Shown: positions 42,884 through 50,813 of the stretch, piece by piece
Numbering within the stretch: the stretch's first letter is position 1
Layout: the number at the start of each line of letters is the position of its first letter
NCBI RefSeq assembly: GCF_018596315.1
Contig: NZ_JAHEAG010000001.1
Span: 434,001-498,000 of the forward strand
DNA length: 64,000 nucleotides
Origin: Bradyrhizobium sp. SRL28
GTDB lineage: Bacteria; Pseudomonadota; Alphaproteobacteria; Rhizobiales; Xanthobacteraceae
Direction of reading: 5' to 3'
Program-made: the position numbers and the translations under genes
The notes under the pieces: model-generated
What the model saw: only the letters and a program-made list of their open reading frames with translations
Database searches by the model: none
What the model was told of the DNA's origin: nothing

Positions 42884-44119
42884 ATGACAAAAAATACCCG
42901 GGCCGCATTGACACGGCGTAGCCTGCTCGCCGGCGCATCCGCCGGTCTGATCTCGTCTCGGGTGTGGGCTCAGCAACCGTCCGAAGTGAAGGTCGGATTG
43001 CTGGTGCCGATCTCGGGTCTCTATGCGCGCCCGGGAGCCGTGATGCGCCACGGCGCCGAGATGGGGGTGGAACACATCAATGCGCAGGGCGGTATCAAGT
43101 CGCTCGGCGGCGCTAAGCTCAAGCTGGTCGTGCTCGATTCCGGCGATACGACCGAGAAAGCCAAGAACGCCGCGCAACGCATGGTCGCCCAGGAGACCGA
43201 TCTGGTGGCCGCAAGTGGTGCTTATCTCAGTTCATTCACGCTGGCCGTCACGGAGGTCACGGAACGGGCCAATCTTCCAGTCCTCACCCTCTCCTACTCC
43301 GATCTCATTACCGATCGCGGCTTCAAATATGTCTTCCAGACCTCGGCAACGGCGGGATCGCAGGCAAAACAGGCCTTGCCCCAGATCGTGAAGCTGGCGG
43401 AAACGGCCTCAGGCAAGAAACCCAAGACGGTCGCGATCATCACCGACAACACCGCGGCATCGGTTTCTTCGGCAAAGGCGATGCGAGACGGCCTGCTTGC
43501 CGAAAACGGGCTGCAACTGATCGTCGACGAAACCTTTACCCCGCCGCTCGCCGACGCCACCCCGCTGGTTCAGAAAATCCGGTCGGCGAAACCTGACCTG
43601 CTGTTCTTCCTGCCGACCGTGATTTCCGACGCCAAGCTGCTGCTCGAGAAGATGAACGAGTTCGGCCTCGGGCAAGGCAAGATTCCGACCATCTCGTTCG
43701 GCATCGCCATCGCCGAACCCGACATGCTGCAGACCGTAAGCCCGGAATTGCTGCAGGGCCTGCTCACCTGCGTCGCCAGTTGGGGCGCCAAAGGGCACGA
43801 GGCCCTCATTGCCGAACTCAAGACGCGCTACAAGGAACCGTGGATGACGCAGAACGCGATCTCCACCTATGGCGACATGTGGGTGATCAAGGACGCGCTC
43901 GAAAAAGCCGGCAAGGCTGATCGCGTTGCCGTCGCCGACGCGCTGCGCACCATGGATGCCGGTCCCTCCAAATATTACCCGCTCGGCGAAATCAAGTTCG
44001 ACGAAAAGGGCCGCCGCGTCGGCGCCGGGATGACCATCGTGCAGTGGCAATCCGGCGTACCGGTCACGGTATTCCCGCCGCAACTGGCGCTTGCCCAGCC
44101 GTTCTGGCCGAAAACCTAA
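42884..44119 (+). CDS. ABC transporter substrate-binding protein, copy 2 (tandem paralogue)
   Basis: A 411-residue periplasmic protein with a twin-arginine-like signal (ALTRRSLLAGASAGLISSRVWAQ). Nearly every block of copy 1 recurs: HINAQGGIKSLGGAKLKL, GDTTEKAKNAAQRMVAQE, YLSSFTLAVTEVTERANLP and the C-terminal WQSGVPVTVFP. By eye the two are about three quarters identical, so this is a tandem duplication. Differences cluster around the signal and residues about 150-230. One transporter with two binding proteins suggests a widened or split ligand range. Confidence 0.88.
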   Translation: MTKNTRAALTRRSLLAGASAGLISSRVWAQQPSEVKVGLLVPISGLYARPGAVMRHGAEMGVEHINAQGGIKSLGGAKLKLVVLDSGDTTEKAKNAAQRMVAQETDLVAASGAYLSSFTLAVTEVTERANLPVLTLSYSDLITDRGFKYVFQTSATAGSQAKQALPQIVKLAETASGKKPKTVAIITDNTAASVSSAKAMRDGLLAENGLQLIVDETFTPPLADATPLVQKIRSAKPDLLFFLPTVISDAKLLLEKMNEFGLGQGKIPTISFGIAIAEPDMLQTVSPELLQGLLTCVASWGAKGHEALIAELKTRYKEPWMTQNAISTYGDMWVIKDALEKAGKADRVAVADALRTMDAGPSKYYPLGEIKFDEKGRRVGAGMTIVQWQSGVPVTVFPPQLALAQPFWPKT

Positions 44120-44138
44120 CTGAAGATTGGATAGCAAA

Positions 44139-44519
44139 ATGGACAAGGCGACATACGATCGAGGCCTCCAGATCCGCAAGAGCGTGCTGGGGAACGAGTT
44201 CGTCGACAAGGCGATCGCATCGGCCGACGACTTCAACCGGCCGATGCAGGACCTCACGACGGAATATTGCTGGGGCTACGTTTGGGGCCGCGAAGGCCTT
44301 TCGCACAAGACCCGCAGCTTTCTCAACCTGGCGATGCTGTGCGCGCTGAACCGGCCGCAGGAACTCAAGACCCATGTGCGGGGCGCGCTGACCAACGGCG
44401 CCACGCGCGAAGAGATACGCGAGGTGTTCATGCAGGTCGCGATCTATTGCGGCGTGCCAGCCGGCGTAGACGCCTTCCGTAACGCCAAGGAAGTGTTTGC
44501 CGAACTGGACAAGAAATAG
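44139..44519 (+). CDS. Carboxymuconolactone decarboxylase-family protein (second copy)
   Basis: A 126-residue CMD protein. It shares with the copy at 33725 the stretches GLxIRKSVLG, FCWG/YCWG, TRSFLNLAMLCALNRPQELK, HVRGALTNGATREEIREVF and YCGVPAGVDAFRNA. I prefer ATG 44139; a TTG four codons earlier is possible. No CxxC is present. It lies 19 bases after binding protein 2 and 12 bases before an SDR gene. It may decarboxylate or hydrolyse a lactone-like intermediate; this is inference from the family. Confidence 0.86.
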   Translation: MDKATYDRGLQIRKSVLGNEFVDKAIASADDFNRPMQDLTTEYCWGYVWGREGLSHKTRSFLNLAMLCALNRPQELKTHVRGALTNGATREEIREVFMQVAIYCGVPAGVDAFRNAKEVFAELDKK

Positions 44520-44531
44520 CCGGAGTCTGAG

Positions 44532-45305
44532 ATGTTGAAGGGCAAATGGGCTCTCGTGACCGGGGCAACGGCAGGCCTGGGCCTCGCCGTGGCCGAAAGC
44601 CTTGCAGGCGCGGGAGCCAGCATTGTCCTGCACGATTTGGTCGAACCGGTGCAGACGCGAGATCGTCTTCGCACGCAGTTTGGCGTCGAGGTGGTCAGCA
44701 TCGCAGCCGACCTGTCGCAGCGCACCGCCATAGAAGCTGTCATGGCCGACCTGCTCGGCCGCACCGGCGCGGTCGACATATTGGTGAACAATGCGGTGGT
44801 CCGGCATTTTTCACCGGTCGAACACTTCCCGCCGGAACGATGGGACGAAGCGCTCGCCGTCAATCTGTCGGCCCCGTTCCACCTGATCCGTCTCGCATTG
44901 CCCGGGATGAAAGAGCGACGCTGGGGCCGCATCATCAACATGGCCTCGATCTATTCGACCCGCGCCGTCGCGGACCGCATCGACTATGTGACCACCAAGA
45001 CCGCTATCGTCGGCTTGACCCGTGCGGTCGCGATCGAGACCACGAAGAACGGAATTACGTGCAACGCGCTGTGCCCGGGCACGCTGCCCACGCCGGCCAT
45101 TCTGGGAAAAATCGCAGGGATCGTGGCCAGCGAGGGCCGCAGCATCGACGAGACCACAAGCGACTATCTGGCGACGCGTCAACCGACCGGACGATTTGTC
45201 GCCATGGAAGGCGTCGGCGCGATGGCAGCCTTCCTCTGCAGCCCGGCCGCGCAGGACATCACAGGGGCAACGCTGCCGATCGATGGGGGCTGGTCCATCG
45301 CATGA
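44532..45305 (+). CDS. Short-chain dehydrogenase/reductase
   Basis: A classical 257-residue SDR. The cofactor loop is TGATAGLG (residues 10-17), the active-site Tyr/Lys are in DYVTTKTAIVG and the C-terminus is LPIDGGWSIA. The usual NNAG is NNAV. It resembles 3-hydroxybutyrate-dehydrogenase-like SDRs. It is the seventh catabolic or transport step in the 35.7-46.8 kb operon and is followed by another SDR after 33 bases. The substrate is not predictable. Confidence 0.86.
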   Translation: MLKGKWALVTGATAGLGLAVAESLAGAGASIVLHDLVEPVQTRDRLRTQFGVEVVSIAADLSQRTAIEAVMADLLGRTGAVDILVNNAVVRHFSPVEHFPPERWDEALAVNLSAPFHLIRLALPGMKERRWGRIINMASIYSTRAVADRIDYVTTKTAIVGLTRAVAIETTKNGITCNALCPGTLPTPAILGKIAGIVASEGRSIDETTSDYLATRQPTGRFVAMEGVGAMAAFLCSPAAQDITGATLPIDGGWSIA

Positions 45306-45338
45306 GCGTCATCGGCTACCCCCCACAGGAGATACACA

Positions 45339-46079
45339 ATGACTGAAGCATCGAGCCGAAATGCCCTGGTAACCGGCGCCGCCGGTGGCATGGGTCGTGC
45401 CATTACGAAAGCGCTGGTCGAAAGCGGGCGAAGGGTCGTACTGGCCGACCGCGATCCGGCCTCGCTTCGCGAGTTCGCCGCCGAAATGGGCGACAACACA
45501 TTCCCGATCGAGCTCGATATTACCGACGCCAAAGCCGTGGACCGCCTGCCCGATCTCGTCCCGGACGCCTTCAAGCCGATCGACATCCTCGTCAACAATG
45601 CCGGTCACGACATCGGCGGCCGGACGCGCTTCGATGTCGGCGCGGCGGACGATTGGTCCGCGATCATACAGACCAATTTGATCGGCCTGATGCGGGTGAC
45701 CCGTAGCCTGCTACCCGACATGGTCAGGCGTAACACGGGCCATATCGTCAACATCAGCTCGATCAACGCCGTACGCATCGTTCCTGACATGGCCGCCTAC
45801 AGCGCCAGCAAGGCGGGCGTGCACATGTTTACTGAAACGCTCCGGGGAGAGCTCGCAGAAACCGCGATCCGGGTAACCGAGATGCAGCCCGGCCTGACCA
45901 GGACCAACATTATCCTCACCCGCTACCGCGGCGACCGGGAGAAGGAAAAGGACTATTTCGACCAGTTCAAGATGGCGCTCGATCCGGCCGATATTGCCCG
46001 GTCGATCGTCTTTGCGTTGGACCAGCCGCCGCATGTTCAGATTGCGGAGATGATGATTCTGCCCGTAAATCGCTATTGA
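45339..46079 (+). CDS. Short-chain dehydrogenase/reductase
   Basis: A 246-residue SDR with TGAAGGMG (cofactor), LVNNAGHDIGGRT and the active-site AAYSASKAGVHMFTE. It is of the short YdfG/serine-3-dehydrogenase-like type (C-terminus EMMILPVNRY). An AGGAGA ribosome site precedes the start. It differs strongly from the SDR just upstream, so it is not a tandem duplicate. It is followed by the GntR gene after 28 bases. Confidence 0.86.
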   Translation: MTEASSRNALVTGAAGGMGRAITKALVESGRRVVLADRDPASLREFAAEMGDNTFPIELDITDAKAVDRLPDLVPDAFKPIDILVNNAGHDIGGRTRFDVGAADDWSAIIQTNLIGLMRVTRSLLPDMVRRNTGHIVNISSINAVRIVPDMAAYSASKAGVHMFTETLRGELAETAIRVTEMQPGLTRTNIILTRYRGDREKEKDYFDQFKMALDPADIARSIVFALDQPPHVQIAEMMILPVNRY

Positions 46080-46107
46080 ACCAATGTCGGCACCAAGGCG
46101 GTAGACA

Positions 46108-46824
46108 ATGGATAAACGCGGTGAATTGCAATCCACGCTCCGGATCGAGGACGTTCCGACCGTCCGGTCGATGGTAGCCCAAAAGCTGCGTGAAGCGATC
46201 ATGTCCGGGATACTGAAGCCGGGCCAGCGCCTGATCGAACGCGAGCTTTGCGAGATGACCGGCGTGAGCCGTCCGTCCATTCGCGAGGCACTTCGGCTGC
46301 TGGAGGCCGACGGCCTGGTCAACACGGTCCCCCATCGCGGCCCCGTCGTCAGCACCATCAGTCTCGAGGAAGCAAAACAGCTCTACGCGGCACGTGCCGT
46401 TCTCGAGGGATTTGCCGGGCGTGAATGCGCCCGCCTGCACGATCCCGCCGTCGTTCGCCGGATCGGCGATGCACTCTCCAAATTGAAAGCCGCATTCGCC
46501 GATGGCGACCTTATGACGGCCCTTGAGGCCAAGACTGAGTTCTACGCCGCGCTGATCGGCGGCTGTCAAAACGCCTTCATCGAACGAATGCTCAGGCCGC
46601 TGCATGACCGGATCACGCTGTTGCGAATCACCTCGATGTCGCAGCCGAAGCGAATCAACAAGAGCCTGCGCGAGGTCACCGCGATCTGGCGCGCAATTCA
46701 GAGCGGTGACCCAGATCTCGCCGAGCAATGCTGCGTCGATCATATCAGGGCGGCGGCGGTGGCCGCGCTCAGCATGATCGAGCAATCATCCGCGTCGAAC
46801 GAAAAGGCGACCGCGGATGAATGA
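46108..46824 (+). CDS. GntR-family regulator with FCD domain
   Basis: A 238-residue regulator. The N-terminal winged helix (VAQKLREAIMSGILKPGQRL, ERELCEMTGVSRPSIREALR) is followed by the all-helical FCD effector domain, where RAVLEGFAGRECAR and the later His-containing helices would hold a metal and a carboxylate ligand. It is last in the rightward operon (28 bases after the SDR). It most likely represses that operon, perhaps through the inverted repeat at 35574-35590, until an organic-acid intermediate appears. Confidence 0.87.
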   Translation: MDKRGELQSTLRIEDVPTVRSMVAQKLREAIMSGILKPGQRLIERELCEMTGVSRPSIREALRLLEADGLVNTVPHRGPVVSTISLEEAKQLYAARAVLEGFAGRECARLHDPAVVRRIGDALSKLKAAFADGDLMTALEAKTEFYAALIGGCQNAFIERMLRPLHDRITLLRITSMSQPKRINKSLREVTAIWRAIQSGDPDLAEQCCVDHIRAAAVAALSMIEQSSASNEKATADE

Positions 46825-46882
46825 CCCAACGTTATTTCGATCAAGCCGTTTCAAAGGGCCACAAGGCCGATAGGAACTTGCC

Positions 46883-47854
46883 ATGAAGTTCGTAAAACGC
46901 GTTTTTCTGATGCTGCTATTGTCGCCCGTACTGCCGGCATTCGCCCAGGAATTTCCGAGCCGGCCGATCACGATGGTCGTTCCCTTCTCGGCCGGCGGCC
47001 CAGGCGACGTCATTGCCCGCCTGCTCGGGACATCGATGAGTGCGACGCTGAAGCAGGCGGTCGTCATAGAAAACGTCGTCGGCGCCGGTGGCACCCTCGG
47101 TACCAATCGCGTCGCCAAGGCCGCGCCTGACGGCTACACCCTGCTGCTGATGCATGTCGGCCAGGCGACCGCGCCCGCGCTCTATGCGAAGCTGCCGTTC
47201 GATCCCGTCGGCGACTTTGCGCCGATCGGCCTCGTCACCGACGTGCCCATGATCCTGGTGGCGCGCGCGAATTTTCCAGCCAGGGACCTGAAGGAACTGG
47301 TCGCCCATGTCCGCGCCCAGGGCGACAAGGTCACTTATGGCAATGTCGGCCTCGGCTCCGCGTCGCATCTGTGCGGGCTGATGTTCATGAGTGCCATCGA
47401 AGCCAAGCTCACGCCGATCTACTACAAGGGCGGCGGCCCCGCGCTGAACGATATCATCGCCGGCCACATCGACATCTATTGCGATCCGGCAACCGGACCT
47501 ACGCCTTATATTCAGGCCGGCACCATCCCGGGTTACGCCATCACCAGCAAAAAACGCGTCCCGACCCTGCCGAACGTGCCGACTTCGGCGGAAGCCGGGG
47601 TGCCGAAGTTCGACGTCACCACCTGGTACGGGCTGTACGCACCGCGCAATACGCCGAAGCCGATCATCGACGCGCTCGTCGATGCCCTGCAAAAGGCGCT
47701 GAAGGACCCGCCACTGGTCAACCGCTTTGCTGAGCTCAGCATGGCGCCCGTTGATGAAGAGCGAGCCACACCCGCGGCACTCGAAGCACTCCTCAAGGCT
47801 GAGATTGATAGATGGGGCCGGATCATCAGGGATGCCGGCATTGCGCCGCAGTAA
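46883..47854 (+). CDS. TctC-type (Bug) periplasmic binding protein of a tripartite tricarboxylate transporter
   Basis: A 323-residue solute-binding protein with a Sec signal (MKFVKRVFLMLLLSPVLPAFAQ). The Bug fold follows: FPSRPITMVVPFSAGGPGDV, a cap segment GAGGTLGTNRVAKAAPDGYTLL and DVPTSAEAG-like NVPTSAEAGVPKF. The loop that binds a ligand carboxylate is present. It is 58 bases after the GntR gene and convergent with tctA. The tctAB genes on the opposite strand may be its membrane partner, or it may be an orphan sensor-type Bug protein. Confidence 0.87.
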   Translation: MKFVKRVFLMLLLSPVLPAFAQEFPSRPITMVVPFSAGGPGDVIARLLGTSMSATLKQAVVIENVVGAGGTLGTNRVAKAAPDGYTLLLMHVGQATAPALYAKLPFDPVGDFAPIGLVTDVPMILVARANFPARDLKELVAHVRAQGDKVTYGNVGLGSASHLCGLMFMSAIEAKLTPIYYKGGGPALNDIIAGHIDIYCDPATGPTPYIQAGTIPGYAITSKKRVPTLPNVPTSAEAGVPKFDVTTWYGLYAPRNTPKPIIDALVDALQKALKDPPLVNRFAELSMAPVDEERATPAALEALLKAEIDRWGRIIRDAGIAPQ

Positions 47855-47864
47855 AAGACTGCAG

Positions 47865-47884
47865 GCAGCAATATCAGTTGCTGC
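47865..47884 (+). terminator. Hairpin after the TctC gene
   Basis: A perfect 7-bp stem GCAGCAA/TTGCTGC around a 6-base loop lies 10 bases past the stop codon, followed by TTCTCCTT. The T-run is poor, so it is a weak terminator candidate. The rest of the 182-base gap to the tctA stop (47855-48036) holds nothing else that I can support. Confidence 0.4.
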
Positions 47885-48036
47885 TTCTCCTTCGGCGATA
47901 CCTGCCTCGACGATACGTGTGCGAACGTCGATCTCTATGCGGACCTGAGGCCTCAAGGTAGGTGAGCGTCAGAGCACGCGGTAACGTTGTCCCCTTTCAG
48001 CTACACGTATCCGTCAGGCCATCCGGGTCAGCAGAG

Positions 48037-49536
48037 CTATTCCTTCAGCGCTTCCTCGCGCTTGGAGCGGATGGCGGGCAGCGTGATCAGCACGACGGCG
48101 ACGGCGGCTGCTGCCAGCAGGCCGCCGGACAATGGCGAGGTCAGGAACACGGTGCTGTCGCCGCGCGAGAGCACCATGGCGCGGCGAAAGTTCTCCTCGA
48201 TCGCCGGACCCAGCACCAGCCCCAGCAGCAAGGGCGCGGCCGGAAGGTCCAGCTTCATCAGCATGTAGCCAAAGATGCAGAACAAGGCCGCCTCGTAGAC
48301 TTCGAACGTGCCGTTGTTGATCGAGAACACACCGATCGAGCAGAACACCATGATGGCCGGAAACAAATAGCGATAGGGAATCGAAAGCAGCTTCACCCAC
48401 AGTCCTACCAGCGGCAGATTGAGGATCACCAGCATCAAATTGCCGATCCACATCGAAACGATCAGGCCCCAGAACAGCGGGGGGTTTTTGGTCATGACCT
48501 GCGGGCCGGGCTGAATATTGTGGATCGTCATGGCGCCGACCATCAGCGCCATCACCACGTTGGACGGGATGCCCAGCGTCAATAACGGAATGAACGAGGT
48601 CTGGGCGCCGGCATTGTTGGCGGATTCAGGACCCGCCACGCCTTCGATCGCCCCCTTGCCGAATTGCTCCGGATGCTTGGAGAGCTTCTTCTCCAGCGTG
48701 TAGGAAGCAAAGGAAGACAGTACGGCCCCGCCACCAGGCAACACGCCGAGCATGGTGCCAAGCGCCGTGCCGCGGAAGATCGCCGGCATCATGCGGCGAA
48801 AATCCTCGCGCGTCGGGAACAGGTTCCTGATCTTCTGGGTGACCAGCGAGATGTCACCGTGCGGTTCGAGGTTCCTGACGATTTCGGCGAAGCCGAAGAT
48901 GCCCATGGCGAGCGGCACAAAGTCGATGCCGTCGAACAATTGCGGAATGCCGAATGCGAAGCGCTGGGTGCCGCTGTTGATGTCGGTGCCGATCAGGCTG
49001 AGCAGCATGCCGAGCACCACCATGCCGATGCCTTCGATGAACGGACCGGAGGACAGCACCGAGGCGACGACGAGGCCGAGGATCATCAGCGAGAAGAATT
49101 CCTTCGGCCCGAACAGCAAGGCGGTGGCAGCCAGCGGCTGGGCGAGCGCGGCAACCGCCAGCGTGGCAACGGTGCCCGCAAAGAACGATCCGATCGCCGC
49201 GGTCGAGAGCGCGACACCGGCCCTGCCCTGCTTCGCCATCTGATAACCGTCGATGGTGGTGACGACGGACGAGGACTCGCCCGGCAGATTGACGACGATG
49301 GCCGTGGTCGACCCGCCATACTGCGCCCCGTAGTAGATGCCCGCGAGCATGATCAGTGCGGCTTCCGGTGTCAGCGCGTAGGTGATCGGCAGCAGCATGG
49401 CGATCGTCGCGAGCGGCCCAAGGCCCGGCAGCACCCCGATCAGCGTTCCCAGCAGGCAGCCGATGAAAGCATAAACGAGATTGGTCAACTGGAACGCGGT
49501 GGAAAAGCCGATCGCAAGATTATGAATGAGATCCAT
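48037..49536 (-). CDS. tctA: TctA-like large membrane subunit of a tripartite tricarboxylate transporter
   Basis: A 499-residue inner-membrane protein with about 11-12 hydrophobic segments. The family landmarks [21 protein letters not shown] (repeated later as [20 protein letters not shown]), [20 protein letters not shown] and [12 protein letters not shown] are present. It is the transport channel, working with TctB and a TctC binding protein. It is the last gene of the nine-gene minus-strand operon, 15 bases after tctB, so it should import the compound degraded by the operon's acyl-CoA enzymes. Confidence 0.92.
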   Translation of the reverse strand: MDLIHNLAIGFSTAFQLTNLVYAFIGCLLGTLIGVLPGLGPLATIAMLLPITYALTPEAALIMLAGIYYGAQYGGSTTAIVVNLPGESSSVVTTIDGYQMAKQGRAGVALSTAAIGSFFAGTVATLAVAALAQPLAATALLFGPKEFFSLMILGLVVASVLSSGPFIEGIGMVVLGMLLSLIGTDINSGTQRFAFGIPQLFDGIDFVPLAMGIFGFAEIVRNLEPHGDISLVTQKIRNLFPTREDFRRMMPAIFRGTALGTMLGVLPGGGAVLSSFASYTLEKKLSKHPEQFGKGAIEGVAGPESANNAGAQTSFIPLLTLGIPSNVVMALMVGAMTIHNIQPGPQVMTKNPPLFWGLIVSMWIGNLMLVILNLPLVGLWVKLLSIPYRYLFPAIMVFCSIGVFSINNGTFEVYEAALFCIFGYMLMKLDLPAAPLLLGLVLGPAIEENFRRAMVLSRGDSTVFLTSPLSGGLLAAAAVAVVLITLPAIRSKREEALKE

Positions 49537-49551
49537 CCCCGATGCTCCGGC

Positions 49552-50031
49552 TCAGTTGAACAGGGTCGGCCAGACCGGGAACTTCAGCCCGAGGCCATAG
49601 ACGAACACGCCGACGCACAACACGATCAGCACCGCGGCGTTCGCCAGCGCGCCCTTCAAGGTGAACTCGGGACTGGCCTTGCTCGAAACCATGATCAGAA
49701 CGAACAGCGAGATCACGAAGCCGAGTGGATAGAGCAGGAAGGCAAAAAGCATCACCGAGCCGGTCACCCACAACAGCCCCTTCAGGTCCCACGCCCGTAG
49801 CCGTTGCATTTCCGCCGTCGGCCGCATGGCGCCGGCCATCACGAACAGCCCGATTGCCGCCAAGACGATGCTCAACAGCCGCGGAAAATAGCCCGGCCCC
49901 ATTCGCGCCGTGGTGCCCGGCGCGTAGCCCAGCGCCACCGCATAGAAGAAAACGGCAACGGTCAGGAAGAACGCGCCGGACACGAAGGCGCGCCGGTCGC
50001 GGATTGTCAGACGTGACGTGACGTTCTTCAT
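49552..50031 (-). CDS. tctB: TctB-like small membrane subunit
   Basis: A 159-residue protein with four hydrophobic segments, starting after a short charged N-terminus (MKNVTSRLTIRDRRAFVSG). The first helix region AVALGYAPGTTARMGPGYFP carries the MGPGxFP motif typical of TctB. It overlaps the double-CMD gene by four bases and precedes tctA. Its assignment depends partly on the neighbour. Confidence 0.88.
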   Translation of the reverse strand: MKNVTSRLTIRDRRAFVSGAFFLTVAVFFYAVALGYAPGTTARMGPGYFPRLLSIVLAAIGLFVMAGAMRPTAEMQRLRAWDLKGLLWVTGSVMLFAFLLYPLGFVISLFVLIMVSSKASPEFTLKGALANAAVLIVLCVGVFVYGLGLKFPVWPTLFN

Positions 50032-50813
50032 GGCGCTTTGCGATCTCCCCCATCAGGCGTTGCACCGATCGCTTCGAGCAGCAGCGGCACGCCGACGGTG
50101 CACGCGTGAACGCCGAGATGCGCGGTCATCTGCAGCACCTGCAGGATTTCCCTGTGATCGGTGCCGAGCCGGAGCGCCCGCCGGATTTGCAGCCGGAGCC
50201 CGTGCGGATTGAGCGATGTAAAGCAGGCACTCAGCGCCAGCGATATCAGGCCGCGCGATTTCTCGTCGAGACCGTTGGAGGGCGGCGCCACGGAAAGCAG
50301 CTCCAGCATCGCGGCGAAATAGCCGGGATCGACCCGCAGCAGGTGATCGCAGAAATCGGGCCAATCGCCGAACCGGGCTTGATAGTCGTCGCGGAGCTTG
50401 CGTTGTTCAGCCGAGAGTTCGTCATGCGGGAGCACGGCGTCATGCCCCGCGATGGCGAGTTCCTCGACCAGGATCTCGACGCCGAGGTTGCAGCCGTCCA
50501 GTCCCTGGGCGGTCGCAAGCTGAAGCACCTCGATGATCTCCTGCGCGGATGCCCCGCTTTCGAGCGCAAGCCCCATGTGAAGCGCAAGGCCCGATCGAAA
50601 AAGATGCGTGGCCGAACCATCCAGCGCGACATAGATCAGCTCGCACATCTTTCGCGACAACGGGCCGGTCGCCGCCGGATAGCCGGCGTATCTGGCATAG
50701 GCAGCGAGAAATTCCGGATTGAGCCGCAACAGACCCTCGGTCCACGGCCGCCAGTAGCCGCGCTGCCGGATGAATTCGTCCTTCAGGGCTTGTTCCGCTG
50801 GCGTCAGGTTCAC
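50028..50813 (-). CDS. Double-domain carboxymuconolactone decarboxylase-family protein
   Basis: A 261-residue protein with two CMD-like helical repeats, about residues 30-125 and 165-250. The first repeat has KMCELIYVALDGSATHLF and LALHMGLALESGASAQEIIE; the second has LISLALSACFTSLNPHGLRL and RALRLGTDHREILQVLQM. Neither repeat has the AhpD CxxC pair, so a peroxiredoxin-reductase role is unlikely. It overlaps both neighbours by four bases (SDR fusion upstream, tctB downstream). It may act as a decarboxylase or a ring/lactone hydrolase; the chemistry is unknown. Confidence 0.83.
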   Translation of the reverse strand: MNLTPAEQALKDEFIRQRGYWRPWTEGLLRLNPEFLAAYARYAGYPAATGPLSRKMCELIYVALDGSATHLFRSGLALHMGLALESGASAQEIIEVLQLATAQGLDGCNLGVEILVEELAIAGHDAVLPHDELSAEQRKLRDDYQARFGDWPDFCDHLLRVDPGYFAAMLELLSVAPPSNGLDEKSRGLISLALSACFTSLNPHGLRLQIRRALRLGTDHREILQVLQMTAHLGVHACTVGVPLLLEAIGATPDGGDRKAP

